A stretch of 64,000 bases of DNA from Cristatella mucedo (lineage: Eukaryota; Bryozoa; Phylactolaemata; Cristatellidae). Position numbers and translations under genes: made by a program. The DNA is taken from NCBI GenBank assembly GCA_009760855.2, contig WPIO01000009.1, positions 6,528,501 through 6,592,500 on the forward strand. Direction: 5' to 3'. The stretch's first letter is position 1. Every line of letters starts with the position of its first letter. A model generated the notes under the pieces. That model ran no database searches, was not told where the DNA came from, and worked only from the letters and a program-made list of their open reading frames with translations. Positions 38,124 to 56,029 of this stretch are shown here, piece by piece.

Positions 38124-38725
38124 CGAGGATCATCGCCAGTGGACGGATTATTCCTATCGTCGCAGCTGCAACTGCTGCGACGGCGTCGACCGGCTGCCGA
38201 ACGCGCACCGCTCGCGACGAGCTGTCTTCCCAAGTGCCGCCGAATAGCGTAACTTTCTCAGCGCGGAATCTTGCTTTTTCCTCTCACTTTTCCGGCCGTC
38301 TTTTCTTTTTTTGCTGTTTATTTTGTGCGGGGAAAATGCATCTCTGCCGGCTTTGGAAAATCAACCTCTAGTAGAGCCTCGGTCCGCTGCTCTCAAGGCC
38401 GTCAGTAGGTAGTTCCATTGGCTAGGGAGCGGGGGTGCCCAGTTGCCTGGCACGCAGGCGCAGCTGTGCACCGACGTTTTGCAACACGCACTCGCTTGAA
38501 CGTCCGCCGATCGCACTAGGATTGCGAACATTTCGTGTCTTTAGAGTGCGACAGACAAGGCGGGCCAGCTCTGTATGGTGGTACAAGTTTATTTAGATAT
38601 AGTCAATAGAAAATGTGTACCTGGCATCGCCGCTGTCGTTCCCTTTGCCGTAACGAAATATCAAGATGACAATGGCACCTGAACTAGGAAAGCGTTGCTA
38701 CGCATGAGTACGTCGATGGCGGCCA

Positions 38726-39307
38726 ATGGGACTCGGGTCCTACCCTGGACCCAATCCGGAAGTGATGTGCCTAGTTGCTTGCACCCATGCCGGACAAGGG
38801 CAAGGTCACAGTTCAGTCCGTCCTAAGCTAAAAAATACGCACAGGTACGAATGGGCGCGCCTGTCAGTGGATACTCGTCATTTGGATCGACCTCGGGGTA
38901 CGATAAAAAAAATGTATCAACGCAATGTCTGCGAAGAGGCGGTGCGAAGCAAGAAAGACTACTTTCCATTATTCTGTGAGAGATGTTCTAACAATGACCG
39001 AAGGCCACCAAACGGACGGCGGGCCGGTGCGTATCCAACGCCGTCTCACTCATGTACCGACGACCGTGAGGCTATAAAAGATGCTGCCCACGAAGGGTGT
39101 ACAGGCACATCCAACAGCAGCAGCTCTATTTCCCGGCCTGCACTGAATGATATGGCCCGGCCTGCACTAAACTATCAGATGCTCACTCATCGTGGACAAA
39201 TAGATTACATTCACGGGGCACCTTCGATTCGTACGCGTGCTTTCGCACTCATGGAACTCATCGCCGCTGCTAGACGTCGAGAGATGGCGGTGGCCAATCA
39301 GGAGTAG
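38726..39307 (+). CDS. 193-codon open frame, unknown protein
   Basis: One of the longest non-repeat frames in the window. ATG at 38726; stop at 39305-39307; an in-frame stop lies just upstream. It contains YEWARLSVDTRHLDRPRGTI, KKMYQRNVCEEAVRSKKDYF, LFCERCSNNDRRPPNGRR, RPALNDMARPALNYQM (a doubled RPALN) and ends MELIAAARRREMAVANQE. An acceptor (aaaaaatacgcacag, phase 2) at 38845 could be the true start of the exon. Coding use looks normal; no domain is recognised. Confidence 0.55.
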   Translation: MGLGSYPGPNPEVMCLVACTHAGQGQGHSSVRPKLKNTHRYEWARLSVDTRHLDRPRGTIKKMYQRNVCEEAVRSKKDYFPLFCERCSNNDRRPPNGRRAGAYPTPSHSCTDDREAIKDAAHEGCTGTSNSSSSISRPALNDMARPALNYQMLTHRGQIDYIHGAPSIRTRAFALMELIAAARRREMAVANQE

Positions 39308-39453
39308 GCTCTGAAGGTGAAAGTCTTTTTTCGTCAGATGTCGAGGTCTCAGTTGCGAACAATGAAACCCGCTACGATTTTTGTTTAATCCAAGCGTCCC
39401 TCTGCACGAGGAGACTGGTGGATGAGCATTCTACTACAAGTGCCCAGGGTCGG

Positions 39454-39565
39454 GCAGCTGCAATAGGCAGCAGTCCACAAATGATGTGAATAATAACATA
39501 TTTTTTATAGCAGCTGCAATAGGCAGCAGTCCACAAATGATGTGAATAATAACATATTTTTTATA
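39454..39565 (+). repeat. 56-bp tandem duplication at a LINE end
   Basis: gcagctgcaataggcagcag... at 39454-39509 is repeated at 39510-39565, up to the point where the reverse LINE tail (gcgcc) begins. Confidence 0.9.
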
Positions 39566-40260
39566 GCGCCTTAAGAGAACTAAATTTCTTTCTAAACACA
39601 GCAAATATACTGGAAAGGAAAAGTGTCAATTGACCAGCGACTGTATGCACAATTTCAGCATACATGCGCACGAAAGGACACTTGATATGAACGGTGCCGA
39701 TGCTTTGAGTGACAGGTTTTCTTTAGCTTTATTTTACTTAGCTTTATAATGCTGTCATACAAGTCATGGGACGATGCAACTTCGGCAGAGTGGGTGTGAG
39801 TTCCGGAATTCAAGAACGAACGAATTCAATGCTCGATCGCCAAAAGGATTTGAGCGTTATTAAGAGAAACAGCTGAGCGACTTTAGCCAGGGAAGCGGGT
39901 GGTGTGAGGCAAGGCCTGATTAGAAAGTGTTCGGGATGGCCGAAGCAAAAGAGAATGAATTGACTTAAGGGTGAATGAAACGACTTTGAAGTCAATACTC
40001 TGCTTGACGAAGAGCCCGTGCAGTGCAGCTAGAAATAGTCCAGGTTGGCAGCTGCGACTTACTCAACAAACAAGCTTAGCTGCTGAGCTTAAAACCATCT
40101 ATAAGCGTCCTACAGCACAGGTAGGAAGACCTGCATACAGTGAATGACCGGCGTCAAGACGGCACGTCATTATGCATGGACCGGCTTGGCGCGATGCCTC
40201 ATTAAAGCAAGCCCACATTTTTGCAATCCTTAAAGTCTTGAGATTGTTAGTAATAATCGT
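39545..40260 (-). mobile_element. Decayed LINE family A, reverse
   Basis: From the tail (gcgccttaagagaactaaat) through minus-strand blocks matching the C-terminal coding region (gctcgatcgccaaaaggattt; gactttgaagtcaatactctgcttgac; cagcaggtaggaagacctgc). Many indels. Confidence 0.7.
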
Positions 40261-40774
40261 AATCGTAATCCTAGAGCATTTGCGCCATCAAGGGGCTATA
40301 CAACTAGCTCAAAAAGAATCAATAATTAAGGATTCAGGAAATGCACCGCATCCTGCTGAGACAAGAATGCAAAAGCTAACAAGTATCGTGGCTAGGCCAG
40401 CATTTTCAAGGACACTAGAAAGCACTCAGTGCAGCCGACTGGAGTAGGACCTCTGGCTGCTAACATGCGCTGAATCGTGCTTAGGTGAGTTTGCACAGCT
40501 AGCAGGAACTAAAAAGACAATCCGGTTTTTGTTTCTTTTCTGGTGCTATAGACATTTCTGACTTTTAAATATCGCACGTCCTGGTGATTATTTCGTACAG
40601 ACCTATTCCCCGCGAATCGGCTGTAAATACCGGCCGTAAATTCCCTGCAAAGCAAGCAAAGCACGTAAGCTAAGACGAGAGAGGCCGGGACGTATTGCGT
40701 AAGTCTCGGCGTTCATTCGCTCTGCTTTCGTCGTTCGCTTCCCCTTTTATCGTTCTTTCTTTAGCTCTCCTTTT

Positions 40775-40890
40775 GGCAGCGGCAGCCCTCCTACGTAACC
40801 CTCCTGGGAGCGCGCGGTGGCCTGGCGCTGACGGCAGCTTCTAGACGGTGCTGCTCGCTCCCCGGCGGCCGTCGGTAGAGTCCCCGCCAG
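40775..40890 (+). repeat. GC-rich dispersed repeat, copy 1
   Basis: Shares gtaacc-ctgggagcgcg-ggcctggc-ctgacggcag and ccccggcggccgtcggt with 42553-42668, in the same order and orientation. About 75-80% alike by eye. Confidence 0.75.
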
Positions 40891-41125
40891 GGCGGCTCAC
40901 GCATTCATTCGCTGCTTTAACGAGACTCGAGGCTTAAGGGTTTAGGCAGCCGCATCTTTGGCAGCAGAGAGCGCCGCCGCCGCCGCCGGCGGTGGCGCTC
41001 TGACGCGCCTCCGGCGGCGGCGCTCGAACCGCGCGAGCGCGCGACTGCGCAGCAGCGGCGGCGGCTCGCGTGCGCTCTCGCGCCTGCCGACCGACGCGCC
41101 ACGTGCCGGCGCTCGGCTTTTCCAG

Positions 41126-43209
41126 GTTCGACATAAAGGACGAGCTGCGGAGGCTGCGAGGCATCGTGCTGCCGCTCAACGCGCGCGAGCTGTACCACGG
41201 CCGCGGCATACAGCTGCCGCCGGGTCACGCCTCGCTCAAGCCGCGCGCGCGACCCGCGCTTCCGCCACCGACTACGTCGTCGCATGGTGCCGCGAAGGCA
41301 GCGAGCGCCTTAGGTAAGCGGAAGCGATTTCGGTTCGGAAGTCCAGTAGCTCATGCAAGCTCTCCGGCCCTCATCCTTCCCTCCCTTCCAGTCGGTGCGC
41401 GCTCCATCGACAGATTCCTGCGGCTTAAAAACTTCGCGAGAACGCTGACGGCGACTCCGATCTGGCCTGGGCCAGGGGTTAATATGCTCTCCTTTGATGA
41501 CCGAGGTCGAGGCGAATGCATTCGATGACCGAGGTCGTGGGCTCTAGCCCTTCGGCACACGTGAGGCGCCTGGCTAGAGAACAAGTTCTGCTAGGACGCC
41601 ATGCAAATGATTTACGTTTTTTTTTACTAATGAATTGTGTTTTTTTTTTATTGCCGATCGTTTGCGAAACACTCCAGCGTGGCTGCGAATCGTAATCGAG
41701 ACGATTTTCGGAATCTTTTTTTTTTCTGCCGTCGCTCACTCGGCGTGGCTTGACGAGCGCTCTGCAAAGGCGCAATGGCGCAGCGCATCGCAACTCTCCG
41801 TTGCTCCTCCAACGGCGCACTCGGCTAGCGGGAGCCATGCGAGCACCGAGCGCCCAGCACTGAGCCACGCCGCGTCGCTAAAAACATGGCCGTCTCGAAA
41901 GTTAACGATGAGCTGGTCGTCCGCTGCTTTGTCGCTTGGTAGCAGTGACAGCCAACCGCCGCGGCCAGCTTGCACCGTAGGTCGTGCAGTCACCCTCCTC
42001 CCCCACCGCCGTCGCCGCACGCGCTCGGGACGTCGCGAGAGACGAGCGAGGCGCCGCCGCCGCGTCACCGCGCTCGCTCCGCCTCGAACGTGCGGCGCGG
42101 CGTGATATCTCAAATGGCGTCGGTCGCTCCGCGAAGCGGCGGCGCCTATCGCTCCGTGCGCTCGCGGCTCAGCGCTCGCTCTCGATAGGCGCCGGCGGCG
42201 CCGGCGGCGGCGGCCCCGCTCTTGTGTTGAGGCAGCGCAGCCTCGTGCACGGCGCGCCAGTCCCTTTGCCTCCGTTTGCACTCTGCACAGTCGCCGCCGC
42301 CGCAGCGAAAGCTCCCGTCGCGCTCGCGGCACTGCCGTGGAAGCCGCCGCAGAGGACGCCGGTGAAGCAGCCCAAGATGAAGAAGAAGGCGGGCACGCTC
42401 CTGCACTTCCCTAAGCTAGACGATAGTCAGCAGCAGCCTCGTGCACCCGGTATCGGATCTCTGGCCTATCGCGCGGTCTGCTGCTCTCCGGCTGCTGGAC
42501 TCGCTGTTCTTCCCTCTTACGCTTCTAATTCGGCGGTTGGACCTGAGCCTTTCAGCAGCGGCGGCCCCTTTTACCTAACCCGTCTGGGAGCGCGGCGGCC
42601 TGGCTGACGGCAGCAGCCGTTTCTTCTATGCCATTGGTTCCCCGGCGGCCGTCGGTTGAGGCCCCGCGAGCAGCTAGCGTCAGCATGGACGCGACGCTCC
42701 GCCACGCGCCGCGACTCCAGAGCTTGACTGCCCGGACGCTTCCGCCTCTTTCCCGCCGCCGCCGCGGCTGCCGCTGCAGCTGTAGCTAATGGTGGTGCCG
42801 CTGCGGCGGCGCTAGCTAATGACGTTGCTGCCGTCGCTGCAGCTAGCCCCCGACGGCATATCCTCAAGCTAACCCTAACGAACGACGCAGGCGGGCTCGC
42901 GCGCGAGCGGCAGCGGGCGAGCGTGCCTCGCCCACTTCCGCAGGCGGCGGCTTCCGCCTGGTCGATCTCGAAACGCTGTCAGCGAGCGCCGCCGCCGGAT
43001 CTCACGCCCGTCTCGGCCTCGGCTGGCCGACGGCTACGCCTTCGCCTGCCATAAGGCGGCAAGCGCCGGCAGTCTGGCCAGCTTTTGCAGGCGGCGGCGG
43101 TGGCAGAGCAGCTGCTGACCAGCTCGCGGCCGTCGCACCCGATCGCTTGCGGCGCGGCCGGAGCATGGCACTTTCTGTCGCCCCCGCGCGCGCGCGACCG
43201 GTCTTCTAG
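41126..43209 (+). CDS. Three-exon gene (5' incomplete), Ala/Pro/Arg-rich unknown protein
   Basis: Exons 41126-41313 (acceptor gctcggcttttccag; donor GTAAGC), 42291-42449 (acceptor tttgcactctgcacag), 42944-43209 (acceptor cgcccacttccgcag; stop TAG). Phases match (1 and 1). About 204 codons. Exon 1: FDIKDELRRLRGIVLPLNAR then ELYHGRGIQLPPGHASLKPR. Exon 2: Ala run, LPWKPPQRTPVKQPKMKKKA, GTLLHFPKLDDSQQQPR. Exon 3: GGFRLVDLETLSASAAAGSH, RSMALSVAPARARPVF. First exon missing (phase 2 enters). Exon 2 is also open in an acidic frame (EAAAEDAGEAAQDEEEGG), so that exon's frame is less sure. No domain recognised. Confidence 0.5.
41485..41625 (+). mobile_element. SINE copy, in an intron of the 41-43 kb gene
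   Basis: gatgaccgaggtcgtgggctctagccc is box-B-like; the tail gcgcctggctagagaacaagttctgctaggacgccat resembles the LINE-tailed SINE family. A 16-bp duplication (gatgaccgaggtcg) lies inside. Confidence 0.5.
42553..42668 (+). repeat. GC-rich dispersed repeat, copy 2
   Basis: Second copy of the unit at 40775-40890; lies in the intron after exon 2 of the 41-43 kb gene. Confidence 0.75.
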
Positions 43210-43499
43210 CCGCCGCTGCCGCCGCCGCGCTGCCCGATTTCCTTGCGGCGGCGCCGGCCAGTGGGCAAGCCGCCGATCGCCACTCTAAGGCAGACGCATC
43301 GTTTGCTCGTAGCTCGCTCCTACACAGTGCCCGTCGGGACTCCGTTCGGTCGTAAGCCGGACAGGGAAATGGTCTTACCTACGCTGCCGGACGCGGTGTC
43401 CAGCTCCTTGCCGAGGTGAGTCCCGAGTGCGAGCACGGCGATCGAGGCGCCATCGCCGGCATCGCGGCGAGCGGCCTTGCCAGTGCCCGCGAGCGCTTT

Positions 43500-43632
43500 T
43501 GCACCCGCCGTAGACGAGGAGCAATAATGATAATATAATAATGATAGTAGTTATAACAATCATCGTCATCATCATAATATATAGTTTGTCTGGCGCCCTA
43601 AGGGAGCCGCATATCTATGGAGGCGCTTTACA
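43500..43632 (-). mobile_element. LINE tail remnant, reverse
   Basis: An ATA/ATC-rich run, then ggcgccctaagggagccgcat and ggaggcgctttacag, matching a degenerate family A tail. Confidence 0.5.
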
Positions 43633-43727
43633 GCTCCCTGCCAGAAAGGTGACAGCGGCGAGTCACTGACAAGTCGCGGCTTAGGGCAGCACAAGCACAA
43701 GCACACGAGTATCGTTCTTTAGGCAAG

Positions 43728-43842
43728 CGCACCAAAGCGTACCAAAGCGTACCAAAGCGTACCAAAGCGTACCAAAGCGTACCAAAGCAAACCAAAGCGC
43801 ACCAAAGCGTACCAAAGCGCACCAAAGCGCACCAAAGCGCAC
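43728..43842 (+). repeat. 10-bp minisatellite (accaaagcgt)n
   Basis: About 11 copies of a 10-bp unit with few changes. Because 10 is not a multiple of 3, every minus-strand frame reads the same 10-aa cycle (ALVRFGTLWY). The open frame is a consequence of the unit, not evidence of a gene. Confidence 0.93.
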
Positions 43843-43944
43843 GAGGAGACGCTCGGCGATACCGGTTAGTAGGGCCGTCGGTTACTTGCAACGCTCGCTG
43901 AGTGATGCGCAGGTGAGCACGAAAAGCACGCAGACGAAACAGAA

Positions 43945-45305
43945 GAAGAGTAAAGGCTGCAGTCAGGCCACTTCTCAAGAAGGCGACACTAGACCAAGAG
44001 AACTTGAGCAACTTCCGCCCAGTCTCTCTTCTACCGTTCCTATCAAAGACACTGGAACGGGTCTTGGTGGACCAGCTGAACTCATATATCGAAACTTCGC
44101 ACCTTGCTAGTAAGTTCCAGTCTTGCTTTAGAGCCAATCACTCAAAAGAGTCAGCATTGCTTTGGGTGTTCAACGACCTACTTAGGAATGCAGACATGGG
44201 TAGAGTGCCTCTACTTGTTTTGCTCGATCTTTCGGCAGCTTTTGATACTATCGATCACAAAGTTCTTCTAGAGCGCCTCTCATCTTGCCTGGGCACCACT
44301 GGCACTGCTCTGCAATGGCTCAGGTCCTATCTCAATGGGAGACTCCAGAGTATTAACGTGAATGAACAAAGATCATCCGAGGTACCTCTGAAATATGGGG
44401 TACCTCAGGGCTCCGTGCTAGGTCCGGTTCTTTTCACGGTTTATACTCTCCCTCTTGCTGATGTGATTGCCAAGCACAATCTAGGCTTTCACTTCTATAC
44501 GGATGACACTCAGTTGTACCTTTGCTTTGATCCCTCCCAGCCTTCGAGCACCTCAAATTCTCTCAACTCACTTGCTGCATGTATTGATGACATCTGCACA
44601 TGGATGGCAGCAAATTTTCTTAAACTAAACGATGATAAAACTAACTTACTAGTTATGGGCAAAACGAGTGTGATTCACAAATTGGAAAGGCTGTCGCTCA
44701 AAATTGACTCTGCAAGCATGTCTCCTGTTGAATCAGCTCGAAATCTAGGTGTCATGTTCCAAAGTGACCTCTCGTTAGACGACCACGTCAGTTCCACAGG
44801 CAAATCTGCCTAATTTCAGATACATAACATTGCTAAAATTCGGGCTTGCTTAGATAAGGATACCACGTCCAAGTTGGTACATGCACTCGTGACATCCTGT
44901 CTCAACTTCTGCAACTCACTGCTTACTGGCCTACCAGCATGTGCGATCAGGCGTTTGCAGCTGGTGCAAAACCCGGCAGCTAGACTTGTCTGCCGTGAGC
45001 GTCGCAGTTGCCACATCACACCAGTTCTCGCCGACCTGCACTGGCTACCAGTCAAGCAACGGATTGACTTCAAAGTTTTGTCGCTCACTTTTAGGTGACT
45101 TCATTCTTTGGCTCCAGCATGTCTCTTAGATCTACTTCCCCATCAGGCCAAGCAACGTAACACCTGCTTTTCGGAATCCAACAGTCTACAAATACCTCGT
45201 ACAAACCTCAAATCCTTTGGAGACCGTGCATTTAGTTCGTATGCTCCCAAAGCCTGGAACTTCCTCTCGGCTTGTGTCACGACATCCCCCGACTTGACCA
45301 ATCAT
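43945..45305 (+). mobile_element. LINE family A, best copy: reverse transcriptase and C-terminal region
   Basis: A CR1/L2-like non-LTR retrotransposon segment; RT copies element RNA into DNA at the target. RT blocks in order: FRPVSLLPFLSK, HSKESALLWVFNDLL, LLVLLDLSAAFDTIDH (block A), YGVPQGSVLGPVLFTVY (block B), FHFYTDDTQLY (block C with intact YxDD), ANFLKLNDDKTNLLVMG (block D). The RT frame is open from 43948 to a stop at 44814, then continues with one shift through LADLHWLPVKQRIDFKVLSL to about 45300. It lacks the endonuclease 5' half and, unlike the other copies, its own 3' tail. It starts 100 bp after the 10-bp minisatellite. Confidence 0.93.
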
Positions 45306-45639
45306 GAGGGTGAGGTCTTCCAACTGAGGTGACAATAGTCTTGCTCATAAATATTAGGCGGTTCATATCGTCGTTAAGCTTCCGGGAGTTTGCAGCCACC
45401 GAAGTGAGAATAACGTCACGGGTTCTGCGGCTGCGATAGCTGGTTCTTATCAATTTCAAGGAGACACATTGCCTTTCAACAGGTTTTACTTAATCCCAAC
45501 TCATGTCCGGCCACCTAAGTAGTAAACAATTGAGGTGCTTTTCGCTAAAAAAAATAATAAGTACCCCGAAGCTAACGCTAAATTAATAAAATATTAATAA
45601 TAATATTAATTAATTAATTAATATTAATATTAAGCTATC

Positions 45640-46115
45640 TTAATATAGTGCCACTACCCGAAAAAAGATTCTGTCACTCACTTGTCGGAGTCTTTACACT
45701 CTTGCTAGAGTAGGCATCTATGAGAAATAATTCCCATTCAGGCTGGGATCGTGCCACCCACTCGTCTAATTCAAATCGTTTGGCTGCGTCTCTAGCAAAC
45801 CTTAAAATGTTAGGAGAGCATGCAATCAGTTAGCAATATACCAAAGCCGGGAGCTCACTTTCAGCAGACGTAACGACAGCACCCGGCTTGAACACGTGAA
45901 GGAAGCTAAAAACGCACCATCTCATCAAAGCATCTGCTCCATCATACATATGAACATTCTTCCGCGTGCTTATCCGTACTGAAACTGCGCATTTTATCAC
46001 TAAGAAATTGACATGCTTCCTTTTCGGCGTACGTAAAGTGTTTGGATAAAAGATTTAGTTGCGTTGGATGCTATCTAAATATTTTCTTACTGTTATTATT
46101 ATTTCCACTATTATG
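45640..46115 (+). mobile_element. Decayed LINE family A 3' region
   Basis: Degenerate but ordered blocks (tctgtcactcacttgtcgg; cattcaggctgggatcgtgccacc; cttcttttcggcgtacgtaaagtg; ttattattatt) match the 3' coding and tail region. Confidence 0.6.
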
Positions 46116-46864
46116 CCAGCTTTTCTGCACTGGTTGCTTCTGCAGCAGATAAATTAAGTTCTCTCGTTTGCTTCATTGCCTAGCGTCGTCGAGCTTTCTG
46201 CAAAACCTATTCAAGTCAGTGCTTGACTAAATGCGTTGCCCCTCAATGTCATGCTGTCTTGATCGTTCTAATAATATTCTATAAAGTCAGCAACGCGACA
46301 GCTTCGTTCACTTGGCCAAGTGACAAGAACAATGCTCACTATTCTTAAGCAAACGCAGTTGGTTTTGTTAGGGCTTAGTTCGTAGTGTAGTAAATAGTTT
46401 TATTTTATTGTTTTGGAAATTTCTGGCGCAGTCTCGCTGCATAGGAAAGAAATATTGGCGTTGTATCTCGCGTTATCCCTTATATGCGAATCCTACAAGG
46501 CTCGGACCGCACCATAGCATCTGCTGCTGTCAGCCATCGGACAATCAATAGGGTAAATAAAATGGTCTGATCTGACAGCGGCACACACAGTGTAATTTGT
46601 ACGCTCCACGAACTCGCTATCCCGTCGCGCGGTCTCTTGAACAGAATTCCTCCGGCTCTATTCATTGAAGAAGAATTCATTTAATCGCCAGGCGTCAGTT
46701 CGCGCTTACATTTTTCGAAAAATGCTCGCCGCTTTTATGGTGGACTGATGCAAAGTGGCGGCGTCCTGTGTGCGTATCCCATCGCTCGCCGTAGCTTCCG
46801 CAGTGACGAGTCGAAGCTGTAACCCAAATTCAGGCGCGCCTTCGCTCTGACTCGTTTCTCGCAG

Positions 46865-51212
<4,348 letters not shown>

Positions 51213-51263
51213 CAAGAGGCCGTCTGCTTCTCAACCGTCACTCTGTCATCGCACGCCTGGCAG

Positions 51264-51350
51264 ACAGACAGATGGACGGAAAGCCGGCCAAGCAGACGAA
51301 CAAACAGACAGACGGACAGTCGGACGGACGGACAGACAGACAAGCAGACA
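51264..51350 (+). repeat. Degenerate (GACA/GACG)n tract
   Basis: Irregular 4-bp repeat (agacagacagatggacgg..). Confidence 0.85.
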
Positions 51351-51597
51351 GCAAAGGCTGCGCACGCACTCAGCGGAGCTCGCGGTGAACTCCCGCAGGG
51401 AACCGCTCGCATTGCCGCGAGCTCCAGCGGTACCTCGAAGCCGTGGAACTGTTGCCGGGGTCGCGTTGAGATTTTAAGGAAGCTGCAAGTGCACAACACA
51501 TGAGGCGGTCCTAGTTAACGGGCGAAGCGGGCTTCCGATAAATTAGCGACGCTCGGTCGGCTGACGAGCTGACAGTCGCTGGCTCCCGAGAAAAGAA

Positions 51598-53947
<2,350 letters not shown>

Positions 53948-53949
53948 GG

Positions 53950-55660
53950 CAATGACGTCACCGAAGACAGAGTGCCACTAGCTAGTCTGCTGCAATATTC
54001 GCCTAGCCACGATCCAGAGATTCAGAATGCCGGCGCCAATGGCGGTGGCAACTCGCATGCAGGAAAGGTCCAGGAGGGTCTGCCAGAACGCGGATCGTGG
54101 GAGCAGGAACCATTCTATCTTCGTATGCATGCCGCGCTGGGATACTTGCTTACCTAGATGCTCGTCAAGCCGATCAAAAACTAACCAAACTGTGTCTGCT
54201 TGTCCACGGCAGCAGGAAGAACTGCAGATCGCGACAAGAACATATGAGGACACTACTTCGCAGATGGTGGCATTGGCAATTAGAACTGCTCCCTGTCGCT
54301 CGCTATACCGCACTACTGGCTTTGTGGTTTATTTGGCACGGTAGCTCTGAAACCCCAAAAGACCGAAGAGCTTCCACTGTCTGCGGTGTGACGGCCAGCA
54401 GCTTGCCAACAGTCTGGTAGTCTCGCCCGTCCATCGTTCATGCTTTGCTACTGGATGGGGTTGTCATTAAACACTGGCATTATGCTATCGGACCGCGAGC
54501 TTTGACCCACGCGAGCTGCTCGCCACTGGTCTCTATACACCAGCCGATTAATGTATGCGCATGATTTCTCGTTTTGCATTGCATAGCACCCAAATCAGGG
54601 GAAGAAAACTTCGGTATCCTGTTCATTTGGATCGGACGTTCGAAAGGTTGCCGTCGGCAGATACTTTAGTTGCTCGAGATCGAGTCTGCTTTAAAGAAAA
54701 AGAGACGCTCCTGCTTTCTTTCTCCGGAATCCAGAACATTCACAAAGCTAAGGGCAGCTGATTAAAAGCTATGTTCAGCCACCATCCTGGGTCGTAGTAG
54801 TTGTCCGGGGGGGGGGGGGGTGAAAATTGATCGCGCCCGATTAGCAAAAGCTAGAGAAATGCTTGTACCGAAAAAATTCTTTGTTGAGTGGTCAGCATTC
54901 ATCTCCGTAAACACTATTTCGAAAAACATAATTTGTCCAGACAGAATCACGCTCTTAAGTGTAAAGCAAGTAAATTATATCAGGTCGTTCTAAAAAAAAG
55001 ATCTAAGCGGCCTGCAGAAGTCGTCTAGGACAGAAGCCTCCATTGAAATAATGCAGCTCTTCGAGGGAACGTTCGGGGAAGTTGCTTTGTCTTTGGGAGT
55101 GGAACTCACAACCTCAGAAAGTGAAACATTCGGTCAAAGAAATGCGCCATAATTTAACAAACTTCAATTCAAAAGAGTGGGAAAGGAATGTTTCGCGTTT
55201 CAGGAGTTAAGTGCACGATCTTCGAACCAAGAGGTAAGAGCCATACCAGTTTAGTCATTTCGACAATAGTCGTTATATAAAAAAATATCACATTATAAAA
55301 CACTGAAGCACATGCCATAGAAATTGAAACATTAAAGGTGGCGGGTCGTCTTTGTGTGAAAGCACACGGGCCAGGCAGCTATTCTAATCGTGAAGAACTT
55401 TGCGTTGTTGTGCACAAACCGACACGCTCACTTTAGGATAATATAGGTTTATTGTGCATGGACGTTTCTTAACCATTGTCCTAGTGCAGACAGTCTTCCT
55501 CAGCACTTGAAGTGGTGTTGCAATGCCCGAAACTATGAGCTTGGCTGCTGACGTTTACAACAACAGCTTGTGAAATAGCCGCGACAATTCGACGTTTGTG
55601 ACCCGATGCATCATTCTCGCCACCCGAAACCAAGCGCTACTAGCGATTTCTGCACTATGC
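53950..55660. other. 3' flank of gene B and intergenic
   Basis: Two overlapping + frames (54027-54344, 54097-54420) are open for over 100 codons but not convincing. A run of 14 G lies near 54808. No repeat family recognised. Confidence 0.3.
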
Positions 55661-55664
55661 AGAA

Positions 55665-55835
55665 TTCACCCTGTGCATGTCACCCCTAATCACGTTATTC
55701 CTTTTGTTTATCGAGCACGCTACCGCTAAACCACACGATCGTGCCTCCTTTGCAGCAGATGTAGAGTGCCTAGAAAGAGACAGAGTTCTCTGGAGGTGTT
55801 ACATCAAATGTATTACTATTGTTGCTATTGTATAG
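55665..55835 (+). mobile_element. LINE family A tail fragment
   Basis: ctgtgcatgtcacccctaatcacgttatt ... tgtagagtgcctagaaagagacagagttctctggaggtg ... attactattg; a 3' end only. Confidence 0.75.
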
Positions 55836-56029
55836 CCAGTATGTGAGGCATAGGCCTGACAGCAGTCGCTCTTTTGGTTTAACAATCTGCCAGTGAGTCA
55901 TAGCACTATCATACTGGTGAGAGTCGAGCAGGACGTAATGCGACGGTAGGACCGCCGGGCTGCCGATGGGCAGAACGGGGGCGCCTCGCGCGAGCACTCT
56001 TTCTTTCAACCCCTTTATCTAGTGAAGCA

